Under the pieces are notes generated by a model. That model ran no database searches and had not been told where the DNA came from. It saw only the letters and a program-made list of their open reading frames with translations. This document shows, piece after piece, positions 10,621 to 19,901 of a DNA stretch of 28,377 bases; position 1 is the first letter of the stretch, and the number at the start of each line of letters is the position of its first letter. The DNA comes from Pseudomonadota bacterium (GTDB lineage Bacteria > Pseudomonadota > Alphaproteobacteria > Sphingomonadales > Sphingomonadaceae), in assembly GCA_023416515.1 (NCBI GenBank), contig JAEZHP010000089.1, positions 1 to 28,377 on the forward strand, given 5' to 3'. The position numbers and the translations under genes are program-made.

Positions 10621-11526
10621 ATGTTGCGGCGGCGGGTTCTGATCGGAGTGATGATGTTGTTCGGCCTGCTCGCGCCCGCGACTGCGCAGGCGCAGTTCCG
10701 ATCGGACCGGATCGCGGTGACGACCGCCGGCTCGGGGCCGGATGTGGTCCTGGTCCACGGCCTTGGTTCGTCGCCGCGGGTGTGGCGCGGCCTGGTCCAG
10801 GCGCTTCCCGGCTATCGCTATCACCTCGTCCAGGTGAAGGGCTTCGCCGGAGTGCCGGCCGAGGCCAATGCGGGCACCGGCCCGGTCGCGTCCCCGGTTG
10901 CGGAAGAAATCGCGCGCTATATCGGAGAGTCGATCGGCCGCCCGGCCGCGCTGATAGGCCATTCGATGGGCGGCACGATCGCAATGATGGTCGCTTCTCG
11001 CCATCCGGAAAGGGTGAGCAGGCTGATGGTCGTCGACATGCTTCCCTACCTCGGCGACATGTTCGGGCCCGGCCAATCGGCGGAGGGATTGCGCGCCGTC
11101 GCCGAGCAGGTTCGCGCCGGAATCAGCGATAGCCCGATGGACGCCTACCGCGCCCGCAACGAGCAGACACTCGCCGGAATGATCGCCACCGAGAGCGAAC
11201 GCCCGGCCGCGATCGCGGACACGATGGCGAGCGACCGCTCCGTCTCCGGTCGGTCGATGTACGAGCTCATCACCACCGATCTGAAGCCGGAGCTCGCCCG
11301 GATCACCGCGCCGACCACGGTCCTGTACGTGACCCCGTTCGGCGCTCCGCTGACCGACGCGCAGATGGATCAATATTACCAGCTGTCCTACCGCAACCTC
11401 GCGGGCGCCCGGCTTCAGCGCGTGCCGAACGCTCGGCACTTCATCATGTATGACCAGCCGGATGTCTTCCTCCGCGAGGTGCGGTCGTTCCTCGCCGACT
11501 CGGTGCGATCCGGCGAGCGCGGCTGA
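10621..11526 (+). CDS. Exported alpha/beta hydrolase
   Basis: 301 residues, ATG preceded by AGGGGAGG. An N-terminal signal peptide (about 1-25, ending ATAQAQ) points to the periplasm. Fold motifs are VLVHGLGSSPRVW (43-55), the nucleophile elbow GHSMGG with S115, and a late histidine in NARHFIMYDQP. It is the fourth gene of the plus-strand operon, 31 bases after the MFS gene. Having one periplasmic and one cytoplasmic hydrolase suggests stepwise cleavage of the imported compound before and after inner-membrane transport. Esterase or lactonase activity is likely but unproven. Confidence 0.9.
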   Translation: MLRRRVLIGVMMLFGLLAPATAQAQFRSDRIAVTTAGSGPDVVLVHGLGSSPRVWRGLVQALPGYRYHLVQVKGFAGVPAEANAGTGPVASPVAEEIARYIGESIGRPAALIGHSMGGTIAMMVASRHPERVSRLMVVDMLPYLGDMFGPGQSAEGLRAVAEQVRAGISDSPMDAYRARNEQTLAGMIATESERPAAIADTMASDRSVSGRSMYELITTDLKPELARITAPTTVLYVTPFGAPLTDAQMDQYYQLSYRNLAGARLQRVPNARHFIMYDQPDVFLREVRSFLADSVRSGERG

Positions 11527-11541
11527 ACCGGCGGCCCCGGG

Positions 11542-12120
11542 TCAGACGTCGGTGGGAGCGCCGGCGGGAGCTTCGGCGCGGCGGTGGGGGATGAACCACG
11601 CCACCACGAGCCCGCCGACGATCAGCGCCAATCCATTGCCGAAGAAGCTGTAGATCGCATTCCCCCAATCCTGGTGGAGGTAGATCGGCTCGCCGAGGTG
11701 GATGAATGCCGCCGCTGCCACCGCGAGCGGGATGACCAGCCGCGCGCGTGAGGCGAAGTCCGGTACCCGCCGGTCGATTCCGAGCAGGCCGAGGCCGATC
11801 AGAAGCGCCGTGATGAAATTGAGGACGATTCCCCACACGATCATCGTCGGATCCCCGGCCGCATAGCCGCTGGTATTGTAGTGAATCGTCGCGATGGGCC
11901 CCTGGCCGTACATCACCGTCTGCTCGGCGGTGTTGGGATCGGGGACTGCATAGGTGCCGGTGCGCGGCAGGTTGAGCGCGAGCGCGCTCTGCAGCTGGGC
12001 CGACTCCGCATTTCCGACATTGCCGGTGCCGAGCCCGTTCAATGGCGTCGCGAACAACAGGAAGCCGACGATCAGCATCGCAATTGCGGCCACCGCCGCA
12101 CCGATGATCACCCGCACCAT
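11542..12120 (-). CDS. Hypothetical four-helix membrane protein
   Basis: 192 residues that I do not assign to a named family. One hydrophobic helix lies at the N-terminus (about 4-25). A polar, probably extracytoplasmic stretch follows (about 26-90) with repeated Gly/Asn/Thr. Three more helices fall at about 92-113, 127-146 and 156-178, and a charged proline-rich tail ends the protein. GGGAG sits 7 bases before the ATG. The stop codon is only 15 bases from the convergent hydrolase stop, with no terminator visible between them. No clear link to the catabolic operon. Confidence 0.8.
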   Translation of the reverse strand: MVRVIIGAAVAAIAMLIVGFLLFATPLNGLGTGNVGNAESAQLQSALALNLPRTGTYAVPDPNTAEQTVMYGQGPIATIHYNTSGYAAGDPTMIVWGIVLNFITALLIGLGLLGIDRRVPDFASRARLVIPLAVAAAAFIHLGEPIYLHQDWGNAIYSFFGNGLALIVGGLVVAWFIPHRRAEAPAGAPTDV

Positions 12121-12190
12121 CGCGCTCTCCCTTGGCTGTTTTCTCCAACCTAGAGCAACAACCGTCCGGGCGAAACGCGGTTGCGCGCAG

Positions 12191-12835
12191 TCAGGCCGGG
12201 CGGGCGGAAATCAACTCGCGGACGAAGTCGTGCAGGAAGACTCGGCGAGTCGCCTTGAGGCGCTCGGCCTTGAGGATGTTGTGGACGAGCTCTCGGCATT
12301 TCTCGGCATTGTTGTTGATCAGCACATAGTCATACTCGGCCCAGTGGCTGATCTCGGCCGTCGCTCGCGACATCCGGTTGCCGATCACTTCCTCACTGTC
12401 GGTGCCGCGGCTCCTGAGGCGCCGCTCGAGCTCGGTCATCGACGGCGGCAGGATGAACACTCGGACGATGTCCGGGTCGACCTGCTTCAGCTGCTGGGTG
12501 CCCTGCCAGTCGATGTCGAGGAGCACGTCGCGGCCGTTCTCGATCGCCTTGATCACCTCGTTTCGAAGCGTTCCGTAGCGATAGCCGAAGACATGGGCCC
12601 ATTCGAGGAAGGCGCCGGTCTCGCGCATCCGGTCGAACTCGTCATCGGTGACAAAATGATAGTCGCGGCCCTCGACCTCGCCTGGCCGCTTGGGCCGAGT
12701 CGTCGCGGACACCGACATCGCGATGCCGTCGTCGGCTTCGAGGATCATTCGGGCGATGGTGGACTTGCCCGCGCCGCTCGGGCTGGACAGGACGAACAGC
12801 AGGCCGCGGCGCTGGAAGGCGGATGCGATTTCCAT
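12191..12835 (-). CDS. gmk: Guanylate kinase
   Basis: 214 residues. Converts GMP and ATP to GDP and ADP in purine nucleotide synthesis. The P-loop is SSPSGAGKST (17-26). The GMP-binding region SVSATTRPKRPGEVEGRDYHFV and the VLLDIDWQG strand are typical. The open frame continues upstream to 13237, but only the ATG at 12835 gives the normal family N-terminus and length, and the upstream part overlaps a well-supported plus-strand gene. No strong ribosome binding site is visible before this ATG. Gene identity is firm. Confidence 0.96.
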   Translation of the reverse strand: MEIASAFQRRGLLFVLSSPSGAGKSTIARMILEADDGIAMSVSATTRPKRPGEVEGRDYHFVTDDEFDRMRETGAFLEWAHVFGYRYGTLRNEVIKAIENGRDVLLDIDWQGTQQLKQVDPDIVRVFILPPSMTELERRLRSRGTDSEEVIGNRMSRATAEISHWAEYDYVLINNNAEKCRELVHNILKAERLKATRRVFLHDFVRELISARPA

Positions 12836-12879
12836 GGGCGCTAGTGGCGGAAGCGAGCGCCCGAGGTCAAGGAGGGACG

Positions 12880-13413
12880 ATGCGTTACGTTGCTTTGTTG
12901 CGTGCGGTGAACGTGGGCGGGTGCAAGCTGCCAATGGCGGAGCTTCGTAAAGTCTGCGCCGGGCTCGGCTGGGAGAAGGTGGAGACCTACATCCAAAGCG
13001 GCAATGTCGTGTTCGAAGCGGCCGGCAAGCCAGAGTCGCTCGAATCGGCTCTCGAGAAGGCCGTGGCAGCGAGGTTCGGCTTCGAGCGACCGGTGATCGT
13101 GCGAAGCGCCAAGCAATGGGCCGACTATGCCAAGGGCTCGCCTTTTCCGGAGGCAGAGCGGGACGAGCCCAACCGGTTGATGCTCGGTCTGTCGAAGGCG
13201 GCGCCCGAAAGCGAAGCGCCCAAGCTGCTCGAGGCAAAGGCTACGGCGGGCGAACGGGTGAAGCTAGAGGGCGACGCCTTGTGGATCCACTATCCCGGTG
13301 GCGCGGGGACCACGAAACTGACCCCGGCGCTGCTCGACAAGGCCGCTGGCTCGCCCGTCACCCAGCGCAATTGGCGGACGGTGCTCAAGCTCCAGGAAAT
13401 GCTGACCTCTTGA
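12880..13413 (+). CDS. DUF1697 domain-containing protein
   Basis: 177 residues. Starts MRYVALLRAVNVGG and contains the family block KVETYIQSGNVVF and a late TKLTPALLDKAAGSPVTQRNWRTVLKL, which define DUF1697. The function of the family is not established. An excellent AGGAGGG precedes the ATG at 12880; an in-frame ATG at 12823 lies inside gmk and is not used. Its TGA stop overlaps the first bases of a 99-bp palindromic repeat. It is divergent from gmk with a 44-bp gap. Confidence 0.93.
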   Translation: MRYVALLRAVNVGGCKLPMAELRKVCAGLGWEKVETYIQSGNVVFEAAGKPESLESALEKAVAARFGFERPVIVRSAKQWADYAKGSPFPEAERDEPNRLMLGLSKAAPESEAPKLLEAKATAGERVKLEGDALWIHYPGGAGTTKLTPALLDKAAGSPVTQRNWRTVLKLQEMLTS

Positions 13414-13510
13414 GTCATTCCGGCGAAAGCCGGAACCCATGAGCGCAGAGACCCGAGCAAAAGGCATATGGGTTCGTGTTCTTGGGTCCCGGCTTTCGCC
13501 GGGATGACTC
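13412..13510. repeat. 99-bp palindromic intergenic repeat (REP-like)
   Basis: Two 29-bp arms (13412-13440 and 13482-13510) are reverse complements at 26 of 29 positions. Each arm has its own small hairpin: CCGGCGAAAGCCGG in the left arm closes on a GAAA tetraloop and CCGGCTTTCGCCGG in the right arm is its complement. The element begins inside the DUF1697 stop codon and ends 7 bases before the stop of the convergent small gene. I recognise this GTCATTCCGGCGAAAGCCGG type as a widespread intergenic repeat in alphaproteobacterial genomes. It could act as a bidirectional terminator. Confidence 0.88.
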
Positions 13511-13517
13511 GGCGGGC

Positions 13518-13682
13518 TTACGCCCCGCCGATCCCCTCGATGACCCGGCCCGTGCCGAGGCAGGTCGAGCAGGTGCCCCCGTCGACCTGGCCCGAGCCGT
13601 TACAGTCCGGGCAGACATTCTCGCCGGTCCCCGGGGTCCCGGGAGGCGCCATGTCTCCGGGGGAGATCTCGTCATTGTTCAT
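13518..13682 (-). CDS. Small CxxC-x-G-x-G zinc-ribbon-like protein (54 residues)
   Basis: 54 residues, beginning MNNDEISPGD and ending GRVIEGIGGA. Two pairs of cysteines, CPDCNGSG (24-31) and CSTCLGTG (38-45), copy the CxxCxGxG zinc-binding repeat of the DnaJ cysteine-rich domain, so a single bound zinc is likely. The leader is rich in Pro and Gly. AGGAG lies about 8 bases before the ATG, and the stop is followed at once by the palindromic repeat. I believe close homologues occur across sphingomonads but cannot check. The function is unknown; it may be a small chaperone-like or redox-sensing zinc protein. Divergent from the exported protein at 13837. Confidence 0.82.
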   Translation of the reverse strand: MNNDEISPGDMAPPGTPGTGENVCPDCNGSGQVDGGTCSTCLGTGRVIEGIGGA

Positions 13683-13836
13683 GCACCGGCTCCTGATTCT
13701 CGTCGCTCAAAGCGTGCGGGTGCCGGGGGGTTCCATCGCAGACTGGTCGGCGGAGACGCGGCTTTCATCGCGGCGCCGCTGCCCGGGGCCAAGCGGCGCG
13801 ATAGAAGCGGCAAATCAGCCAGAGGGGGACCACGTC

Positions 13837-14201
13837 ATGAAGAGCATCGCCCTGTACATGGCCGCATTTGTCGGGCTCTCCGCAGTTGCCGCCGTCGCGT
13901 CGAGCCCCGCGGAGGCGCAGCGCCGCAACGCTCGCTGCGTGATCACCAGCAACGGCGCGCCAACCTATCGCGGCCCATGCCGGTTCATGGCGGAAACGGG
14001 CGGCAGCTTCACCGTCATCCCCGTCGGACGGCGCGAATTTCCGAGCGGCCAGACCGGGATCAACGTGTCGATTACCGAGCGCGGGGTCGCCGAAGTCTAT
14101 GGCCAGACGCCGCGCGGCCCATCCTCGCGCTGGGGCACCGCCGTCCGCTCGCGCCGCGACCGCGCCTGCTGGAACGGCGCGGATTTCTCGGTCTGCGCTT
14201 A

Positions 14202-14205
<4 letters not shown>
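13837..14205 (+). CDS. Small exported protein with four cysteines
   Basis: 122 residues, not assigned to a named family. A signal peptide covers about 1-27 (SSPAEA|QRR). The mature part has cysteines C34, C48, C111 and C120, which could form two disulfides in the periplasm, and several glycine/arginine stretches. GAGGGGG stands about 9 bases before the ATG; the frame is open further upstream to 13468, but that part crosses the palindromic repeat and the opposite small gene. Its stop codon TAG and the fumC stop codon overlap in CTAG. Role unknown. Confidence 0.82.
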
Positions 14206-15608
<1,403 letters not shown>

Positions 15609-15630
15609 CTCTTTTGTCCCCTCTAAGCGT

Positions 15631-15714
15631 CGTCATGCTGAACTCGGTTCAGCATCCATCATCGTGACGCTTGCGGTGCTCGAACATGGACCCTGAAACA
15701 AGTTCAGGGTGACG
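15631..15714. repeat. 84-bp palindromic intergenic repeat (REP-like, second family)
   Basis: Two imperfect 29-bp arms (15631-15659 and 15686-15714) are inverted relative to each other. Each has an inner hairpin: GCTGAACTCGGTTCAGC in the left arm and CCCTGAAACAAGTTCAGGG in the right. This CCTGAA...TTCAGG type is a common intergenic repeat in alphaproteobacteria, as far as I recall. It separates sspB from fumC on the minus strand and may act as a transcriptional or mRNA-processing barrier between them. Confidence 0.82.
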
Positions 15715-15726
15715 GCCTCATGACCG

Positions 15727-16209
15727 TCACTTCTTCCGGCTGAAATCCACCGACACGACGTTGCTGCCGTCCTCGACCGGCTCGGCGAGCGGGCGGTCGT
15801 TCTCGGCGTCGTGGGTCTCCTCGTCGTCCTCCTCGTCTTCCGAGGCCTGGAACTGGAGCTGGAACTTGACCTCGGGGTCGAAGAACACGGTGATCGCCGA
15901 GAAGGGGATGTGGAGCTTGGCCGGCATCTGGTTGAAGCTAAGGCCGACCTCGAAGCGGTCCTCCTCCACCTTCAAATCCCAGAAGCGGTTCTGGATGACG
16001 ATCGTCATCTCGTCCGGGAAGCGGTCCGACAGATGCTTGGGGATGTCGACCCCGGCGGCGCCGGTCTTGAAGGTGATGTAGAAATGGTGGCCGCCGGGCA
16101 GCCCGCCATTCTTCGCGACCTCGCCGAGCACTCGGCCGACGACTGCGCGCAGGGCCTCCTGCACGATCTCGTCATAGGGAATCAGGCTGTCGGGAGTCTC
16201 ATCGGTCAT
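15727..16209 (-). CDS. sspB: SspB-family ClpXP adaptor
   Basis: 160 residues from the ATG at 16209 (MTDETPDSLIPYDEIVQEALRAV). SspB delivers ssrA-tagged and other substrates to ClpXP. The globular SspB fold spans about 5-115, including HFYITFKT, LSDRFPDEMTIVIQNRFWDL and IPFSAITVFFDPEVKFQLQF. An acidic linker (EDEEDDEETHD) follows and the tail ends VVSVDFSRKK, a short hydrophobic/basic peptide in the position that tethers SspB to ClpX. An in-frame ATG at 16245 would add 12 residues and is less like the family. Homology is to the alphaproteobacterial SspB branch. Confidence 0.92.
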   Translation of the reverse strand: MTDETPDSLIPYDEIVQEALRAVVGRVLGEVAKNGGLPGGHHFYITFKTGAAGVDIPKHLSDRFPDEMTIVIQNRFWDLKVEEDRFEVGLSFNQMPAKLHIPFSAITVFFDPEVKFQLQFQASEDEEDDEETHDAENDRPLAEPVEDGSNVVSVDFSRKK

Positions 16210-16383
16210 CGCGATCGACGGTAGCGCCGCGGGTGGGTGGGTCAACCCGGTTGGAACCGCAGATTTGGCAAACAGGGTTAGGATTGCGGCCCGCCACGCT
16301 GGCCTTGATCCGGTCCCGCCCTTACGTCACTTGCGCAGCATCAAAGGTGGCGCCCGGGCCGGTCCGGGGAGACGGAGGACGCG

Positions 16384-16761
16384 ATGCCGATCGACCCGAC
16401 CCTTCCCTATGACGACACCAACATCTTCGCTCGGATCCTGCGCGGCGAGGTTCCGGCATCCAAAGTCTATGAGGACGAGCATGCGCTCGCCTTCAACGAC
16501 ATCGTGCCCCAGTCGCCGACCCATATATTGGTGATCCCGAAGGGCCGCTACGTGTCGTGGGACGATTTCTCCGAGCGGGCGAGCGACGCGGAGATCGCCG
16601 GCTTCGTCCGCGCCGTAGGCCGGATCGCGCGCGACAAGGGCCTCGTCGGCGACGGCTACCGCCTCCTTGCCAATGTCGGCCAGCATAGCGGCCAGGAAGT
16701 GCCCCACCTCCACGTCCACATCTTCGCCGGAGGCCCGCTCGGGCCGATGCTGTCGCGCTGA
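16384..16761 (+). CDS. HIT family (histidine triad) protein
   Basis: 125 residues. The histidine triad HLHVHIF places H108, H110 and H112, with H112 the expected nucleophile, and GQ-HSGQEVPHLHVH is the standard Hint block. N-terminal IFARILRGEVPASKVYEDEHALAFNDI is typical of the HinT/PKCI branch. Such enzymes hydrolyse purine nucleoside phosphoramidates and acyl-adenylates. GGAGG lies 5 bases before the ATG. The gene stands alone, 174 bases from the divergent sspB. Confidence 0.95.
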   Translation: MPIDPTLPYDDTNIFARILRGEVPASKVYEDEHALAFNDIVPQSPTHILVIPKGRYVSWDDFSERASDAEIAGFVRAVGRIARDKGLVGDGYRLLANVGQHSGQEVPHLHVHIFAGGPLGPMLSR

Positions 16762-16862
16762 CACAATGCGCCGCGCGATTTAATATTGCGCCTCCGTGAC
16801 AAGCCACTAGGCTCCCCGCCCACGAAGCGGCAGGCGTGAAAAGCCGCGGACTTAAGGGGACG

Positions 16863-18470
16863 ATGATGATTTTTGGGCGGGTAAAGCCACTCGACGCCAT
16901 CCTGGCGACGGCTGAAAAGAAGTCGCTTCACCGGTCGCTGGGCGCGTTCCAGCTGACCTTGTTCGGAATCGGCTGCATCATCGGCACGGGCATCTTCGTG
17001 CTGACCGCGGCCGGAGCGCAGAAGGCCGGACCCGGCCTGATGCTCGCCTTCATCATTGCCGGCGCGGTCTGCGTCGTCGCGGCGCTCTGCTATGCCGAGA
17101 TCGCCGCGATGGTCCCGGTCGCCGGCTCCGCCTACACCTACACCTATTCCGTCATGGGCGAATTTCTGGCCTGGACGGTCGGCTGGGCGCTGGTGCTTGA
17201 ATATGCCATCGCCGCGAGCGCCGTCTCGGTCGGTTGGTCCGGCTATTTCACGGGCACCATACTCGAGGAATTCCTAGGCATACATTTGCCCAACTGGTTG
17301 CGCGGCGGACCGCTCGCCCTGGGCGGAATCGAGGGCGGACTCATCAACCTGCCGGCGCTTGTCATCGCCCTTCTGGTGACCTGGCTGCTGATGATCGGCA
17401 CCACCGAGAGCGCCCGGGTCAACGCGGTTCTGGTCATGATCAAGATCGCCGCATTGAGCGCCTTCATCTTCCTGACCCTTCCGAAGACGGAAGCGGCCAA
17501 CTTCAACCCGTTCCTCCCGGCCGGCCTGTTCGGCGGCTTCGGCTCGGGCGTCGGCGCGGTCGGCGCGGCGGCGACGATCTTCTTCGCCTATGTCGGCTTC
17601 GACGCGGTCTCGACCGCGGCCGAGGAGACCAAGAACCCTCAGCGCAACGTTCCGATCGGCCTGATCGGCTCGCTGCTCATCTGCACCATCTTCTACATCC
17701 TGGTTGCCGCGGGAGCGGTCGGAACGATCGGCGGCCAGCCGATCATGGGCCCGAACGGCGTGCCGTTCCCGGCCGGCTCGGAAGAGCTCGCCCGCCAGTG
17801 CGCGATGCCGCAATATGCCGACATGCTGGTCTGCTCGAACGAGGCGCTTGCCCATGTTCTTCGCAACATCGGCTTCTCCTCGGTGGGCAACGCGCTCGGG
17901 ATCGCCGCCTTCCTGGCGCTTCCGTCGGTCATCCTGATCCTGCTGTTCGGCCAGACCCGCATCTTCTTCGTGATGTCGCGTGACGGCCTTCTTCCGGACG
18001 GCCTGTCGAAGGTCCACCCGAAGTGGAAGACCCCGTACGTCGTGACCGCGCTCACCGGAATCGTCGTCGCGATCGCCGCGGCCTTCCTTCCAGTGGGCCA
18101 GCTCGCCGACATCGCCAATGCGGGAACGCTCTACGCCTTCTTCATGGTGGCCATCGCCGTCATGATGCTTCGGCGCACCGAGCCGAACCGGCCGCGCAAG
18201 TTCAAGACTCCGGCGCTTTGGCTGGTCGGGCCGCTGACGATCGTCGGCTGCCTGTTCCTGTTCCTCAACCTGCCGTTCGAGGCGATGCTGGTCCTGCCGA
18301 TCTGGTCGGCGGTCGGCTTCCTCGTCTATTTCGGCTACAGCTACCGCCACAGCCATCTCGGCCGCGGGATCATCGAGGTCCACGAGCCGGAGATCCACGA
18401 CATCCAGCCGGCGATCCCCGGGGTGGACGAGGACCGCGCGAGCGACCCGAACGCCAACCGGCCGATCTGA
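16863..18470 (+). CDS. APC-superfamily amino acid permease
   Basis: 535 residues from the ATG at 16863, preceded by AAGGGGA; an adjacent ATG at 16866 and a GTG at 16836 are alternatives. At least 12 membrane helices. TM1 has the APC glycine motif GIGCIIGTGIFVLTA, and a helix near 245 reads FFAYVGFDAVSTAAEETKNPQRN, as in cationic amino acid transporters. A larger loop about residues 297-335 contains two cysteines. The C-terminal tail is charged. Likely proton-coupled uptake of an amino acid; specificity is unknown. A strong terminator follows. Confidence 0.93.
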   Translation: MMIFGRVKPLDAILATAEKKSLHRSLGAFQLTLFGIGCIIGTGIFVLTAAGAQKAGPGLMLAFIIAGAVCVVAALCYAEIAAMVPVAGSAYTYTYSVMGEFLAWTVGWALVLEYAIAASAVSVGWSGYFTGTILEEFLGIHLPNWLRGGPLALGGIEGGLINLPALVIALLVTWLLMIGTTESARVNAVLVMIKIAALSAFIFLTLPKTEAANFNPFLPAGLFGGFGSGVGAVGAAATIFFAYVGFDAVSTAAEETKNPQRNVPIGLIGSLLICTIFYILVAAGAVGTIGGQPIMGPNGVPFPAGSEELARQCAMPQYADMLVCSNEALAHVLRNIGFSSVGNALGIAAFLALPSVILILLFGQTRIFFVMSRDGLLPDGLSKVHPKWKTPYVVTALTGIVVAIAAAFLPVGQLADIANAGTLYAFFMVAIAVMMLRRTEPNRPRKFKTPALWLVGPLTIVGCLFLFLNLPFEAMLVLPIWSAVGFLVYFGYSYRHSHLGRGIIEVHEPEIHDIQPAIPGVDEDRASDPNANRPI

Positions 18471-18494
18471 TCGGCAAGGCCTGAACGAAGAAGA

Positions 18495-18525
18495 GGGCGG
18501 TCCCACCAGGTGGGGCCGCCCTTTT
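18495..18525 (+). terminator. Rho-independent terminator after the amino acid permease
   Basis: A 12-bp stem, GGGCGGTCCCAC (18495-18506) with GTGGGGCCGCCC (18510-18521) and one T:G wobble, closes on a three-base loop and is followed by TTTT. Confidence 0.9.
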
Positions 18526-18575
18526 CGCAACCGGTGAAGGCGGAGCCGCGTTCAGCGCGGGTAAGGAGACCCGCC

Positions 18576-18734
18576 TTGGCCACGCCCCCGCCACCCGAAA
18601 CGCCCGCCCCGAGCCAGCCCGCACAGCCGGCCGAGCCGCCGCCCGAGATCGTCCCTCCGGCCCCCGACATCGACCAGCCCGATCCCGCCCCGGCGCAAAC
18701 GCCAGGGACGGCACCGGGCCAGCCTATGGGTTAG
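18576..18734 (+). CDS. Possible small proline-rich protein (52 residues)
   Basis: TTG start with AAGGAG about 8 bases upstream. The product is 52 residues, about 40 percent proline, with PPPPET near the start and GTAPGQPMG at the end, and acidic residues spread through the middle. No signal peptide, membrane helix or cysteine. Proline-rich frames arise by chance in GC-rich DNA, so coding is uncertain. In favour are the ribosome binding site and the location directly behind a strong terminator, where a separate transcript could start. No function can be assigned. Confidence 0.45.
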   Translation: MATPPPPETPAPSQPAQPAEPPPEIVPPAPDIDQPDPAPAQTPGTAPGQPMG

Positions 18735-18826
18735 AGAGCACAAGACTCTCGGCTCGTCCCGAGCGGGAGCCTAGCTGGGTTGCAGACGTCCCCATCGCCT
18801 TCGGCAACAGGGAGGAGCTTGGGACC

Positions 18827-19816
18827 TTAGCCCAGCTTCTGCTGGACCAGCGCCTTGAGATCCGCCTCCGGGCGCGCGCCGTAATGGGAGATGACCTCGG
18901 CTGCGGCGATGGCGCCGATGCGAAGGCATTCCTCGAGGCCGCGGCCCTGGACATGCCCGTAGAGGAAGCCGGAGGCGAACAGGTCGCCGGCGCCGGTCGT
19001 GTCGACGACCCGCTCCACCGGCTCGGGCTTGATCTCCACCCGCTCGCCATTCTGGATCGCGACCGCGCCGCGCTCGCCGCGCGTGACCACCACCAAAGGC
19101 ACGTCGCGGGCGAGCGATTCGATCGCCGAGTCAGCATCGCTTCCCTCGAGGATCGCAGCCTCTTCCTCGTTGGCGAACAGCATGTCGATGAGGCCCTCAT
19201 TGATCAGGCTTCGGAAGTCGCCGCGATGCATGTGAACGCAGAAGTCGGCGCAGGTCGCCAGAGCGACCTTTCGGCCGGCCTTGCGCGCGATGTCGATCGC
19301 CCGGCGCATCGCGGCGCGCGGCTCGGGCGGATCCCACAGATAGCCCTCGAGAAGAAGGATCGACGCGCTCGCCACGAGTTCATCGTCGATGGCGTCGGCG
19401 GGAAGATAGTGTGACGCGCCGAGCAAAGTGTTCATCGTGCGCTGGCCGTCCGGCGAGACCAGGATCAGGCATCGGCCGGTCGGCTCGCCGTCGCGCTCGG
19501 GAGTGTCGAACTGCACGCCGGCAGCGCGCAGGTCGTGGCGGTAGATGGTGCCGAGCTGGTCGTTCGCGACCTGGCCGACGAAGGCCGTTCGCGCGCCGAG
19601 CGTGGCGAGGCCGGCCAAAGTGTTCGCCGCGGCGCCGCCGCTGATCTCGCGGCCGGGTCCCATCTTCTCGTAAAGGTCGACCGCGCGCTCGGCGTCGATC
19701 AGCCGCATCGAACCGGCGGGCAATCCTTCGCGCTCGAGGAAGGCGGCGTCGGTGTCGGCGATGACGTCCATGATGGCGTTGCCGATGGCAAGCACGTCGA
19801 GGCTGGCTGCGGTCAA
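18827..19816 (-). CDS. Adenosine kinase, PfkB family
   Basis: 329 residues. PfkB/ribokinase-fold sugar kinase. N-terminal IGNAIMDVIAD, the substrate block SGGAAANTLAGLATLG (59-74), and the C-terminal signature DTTGAGDLFASGF (272-284) with the catalytic base D278 in GAGD. The ANEEEA motif (215-220) is typical. In alphaproteobacteria proteins of this form are annotated as adenosine kinase (adenosine to AMP). That activity fits methyl-cycle salvage, with metK nearby, but another nucleoside or sugar substrate is possible. Alone on the minus strand, 85 bases downstream of the ABC ATPase gene. Confidence 0.9.
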   Translation of the reverse strand: MTAASLDVLAIGNAIMDVIADTDAAFLEREGLPAGSMRLIDAERAVDLYEKMGPGREISGGAAANTLAGLATLGARTAFVGQVANDQLGTIYRHDLRAAGVQFDTPERDGEPTGRCLILVSPDGQRTMNTLLGASHYLPADAIDDELVASASILLLEGYLWDPPEPRAAMRRAIDIARKAGRKVALATCADFCVHMHRGDFRSLINEGLIDMLFANEEEAAILEGSDADSAIESLARDVPLVVVTRGERGAVAIQNGERVEIKPEPVERVVDTTGAGDLFASGFLYGHVQGRGLEECLRIGAIAAAEVISHYGARPEADLKALVQQKLG

Positions 19817-19901
19817 GATTGTCGGCTCCTGCTGGAAAGCGCCGCGCCTAGCGGGGCTTAGGGCAAAGGGTCAACTATCTCACCGCCAGCCGGGCGTGCA
19901 G

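Noticed and set aside
12836..13237. N-terminal extension of guanylate kinase
   Set aside because: It would add about 134 Arg/Pro-rich residues not found in the family and would overlap the DUF1697 gene, which has a strong ribosome binding site.
17274..18530. Long minus-strand open frame opposite the amino acid permease
   Set aside because: Antisense to a clear membrane transporter; highly charged Arg/Asp-rich product without domains.
18735..18826. Possible hairpin CTCGGCTCGTCCCGAGCGGGAG downstream of the adenosine kinase gene
   Set aside because: Arms are short and imperfect with no T-tract on the minus strand; not enough to call a terminator.
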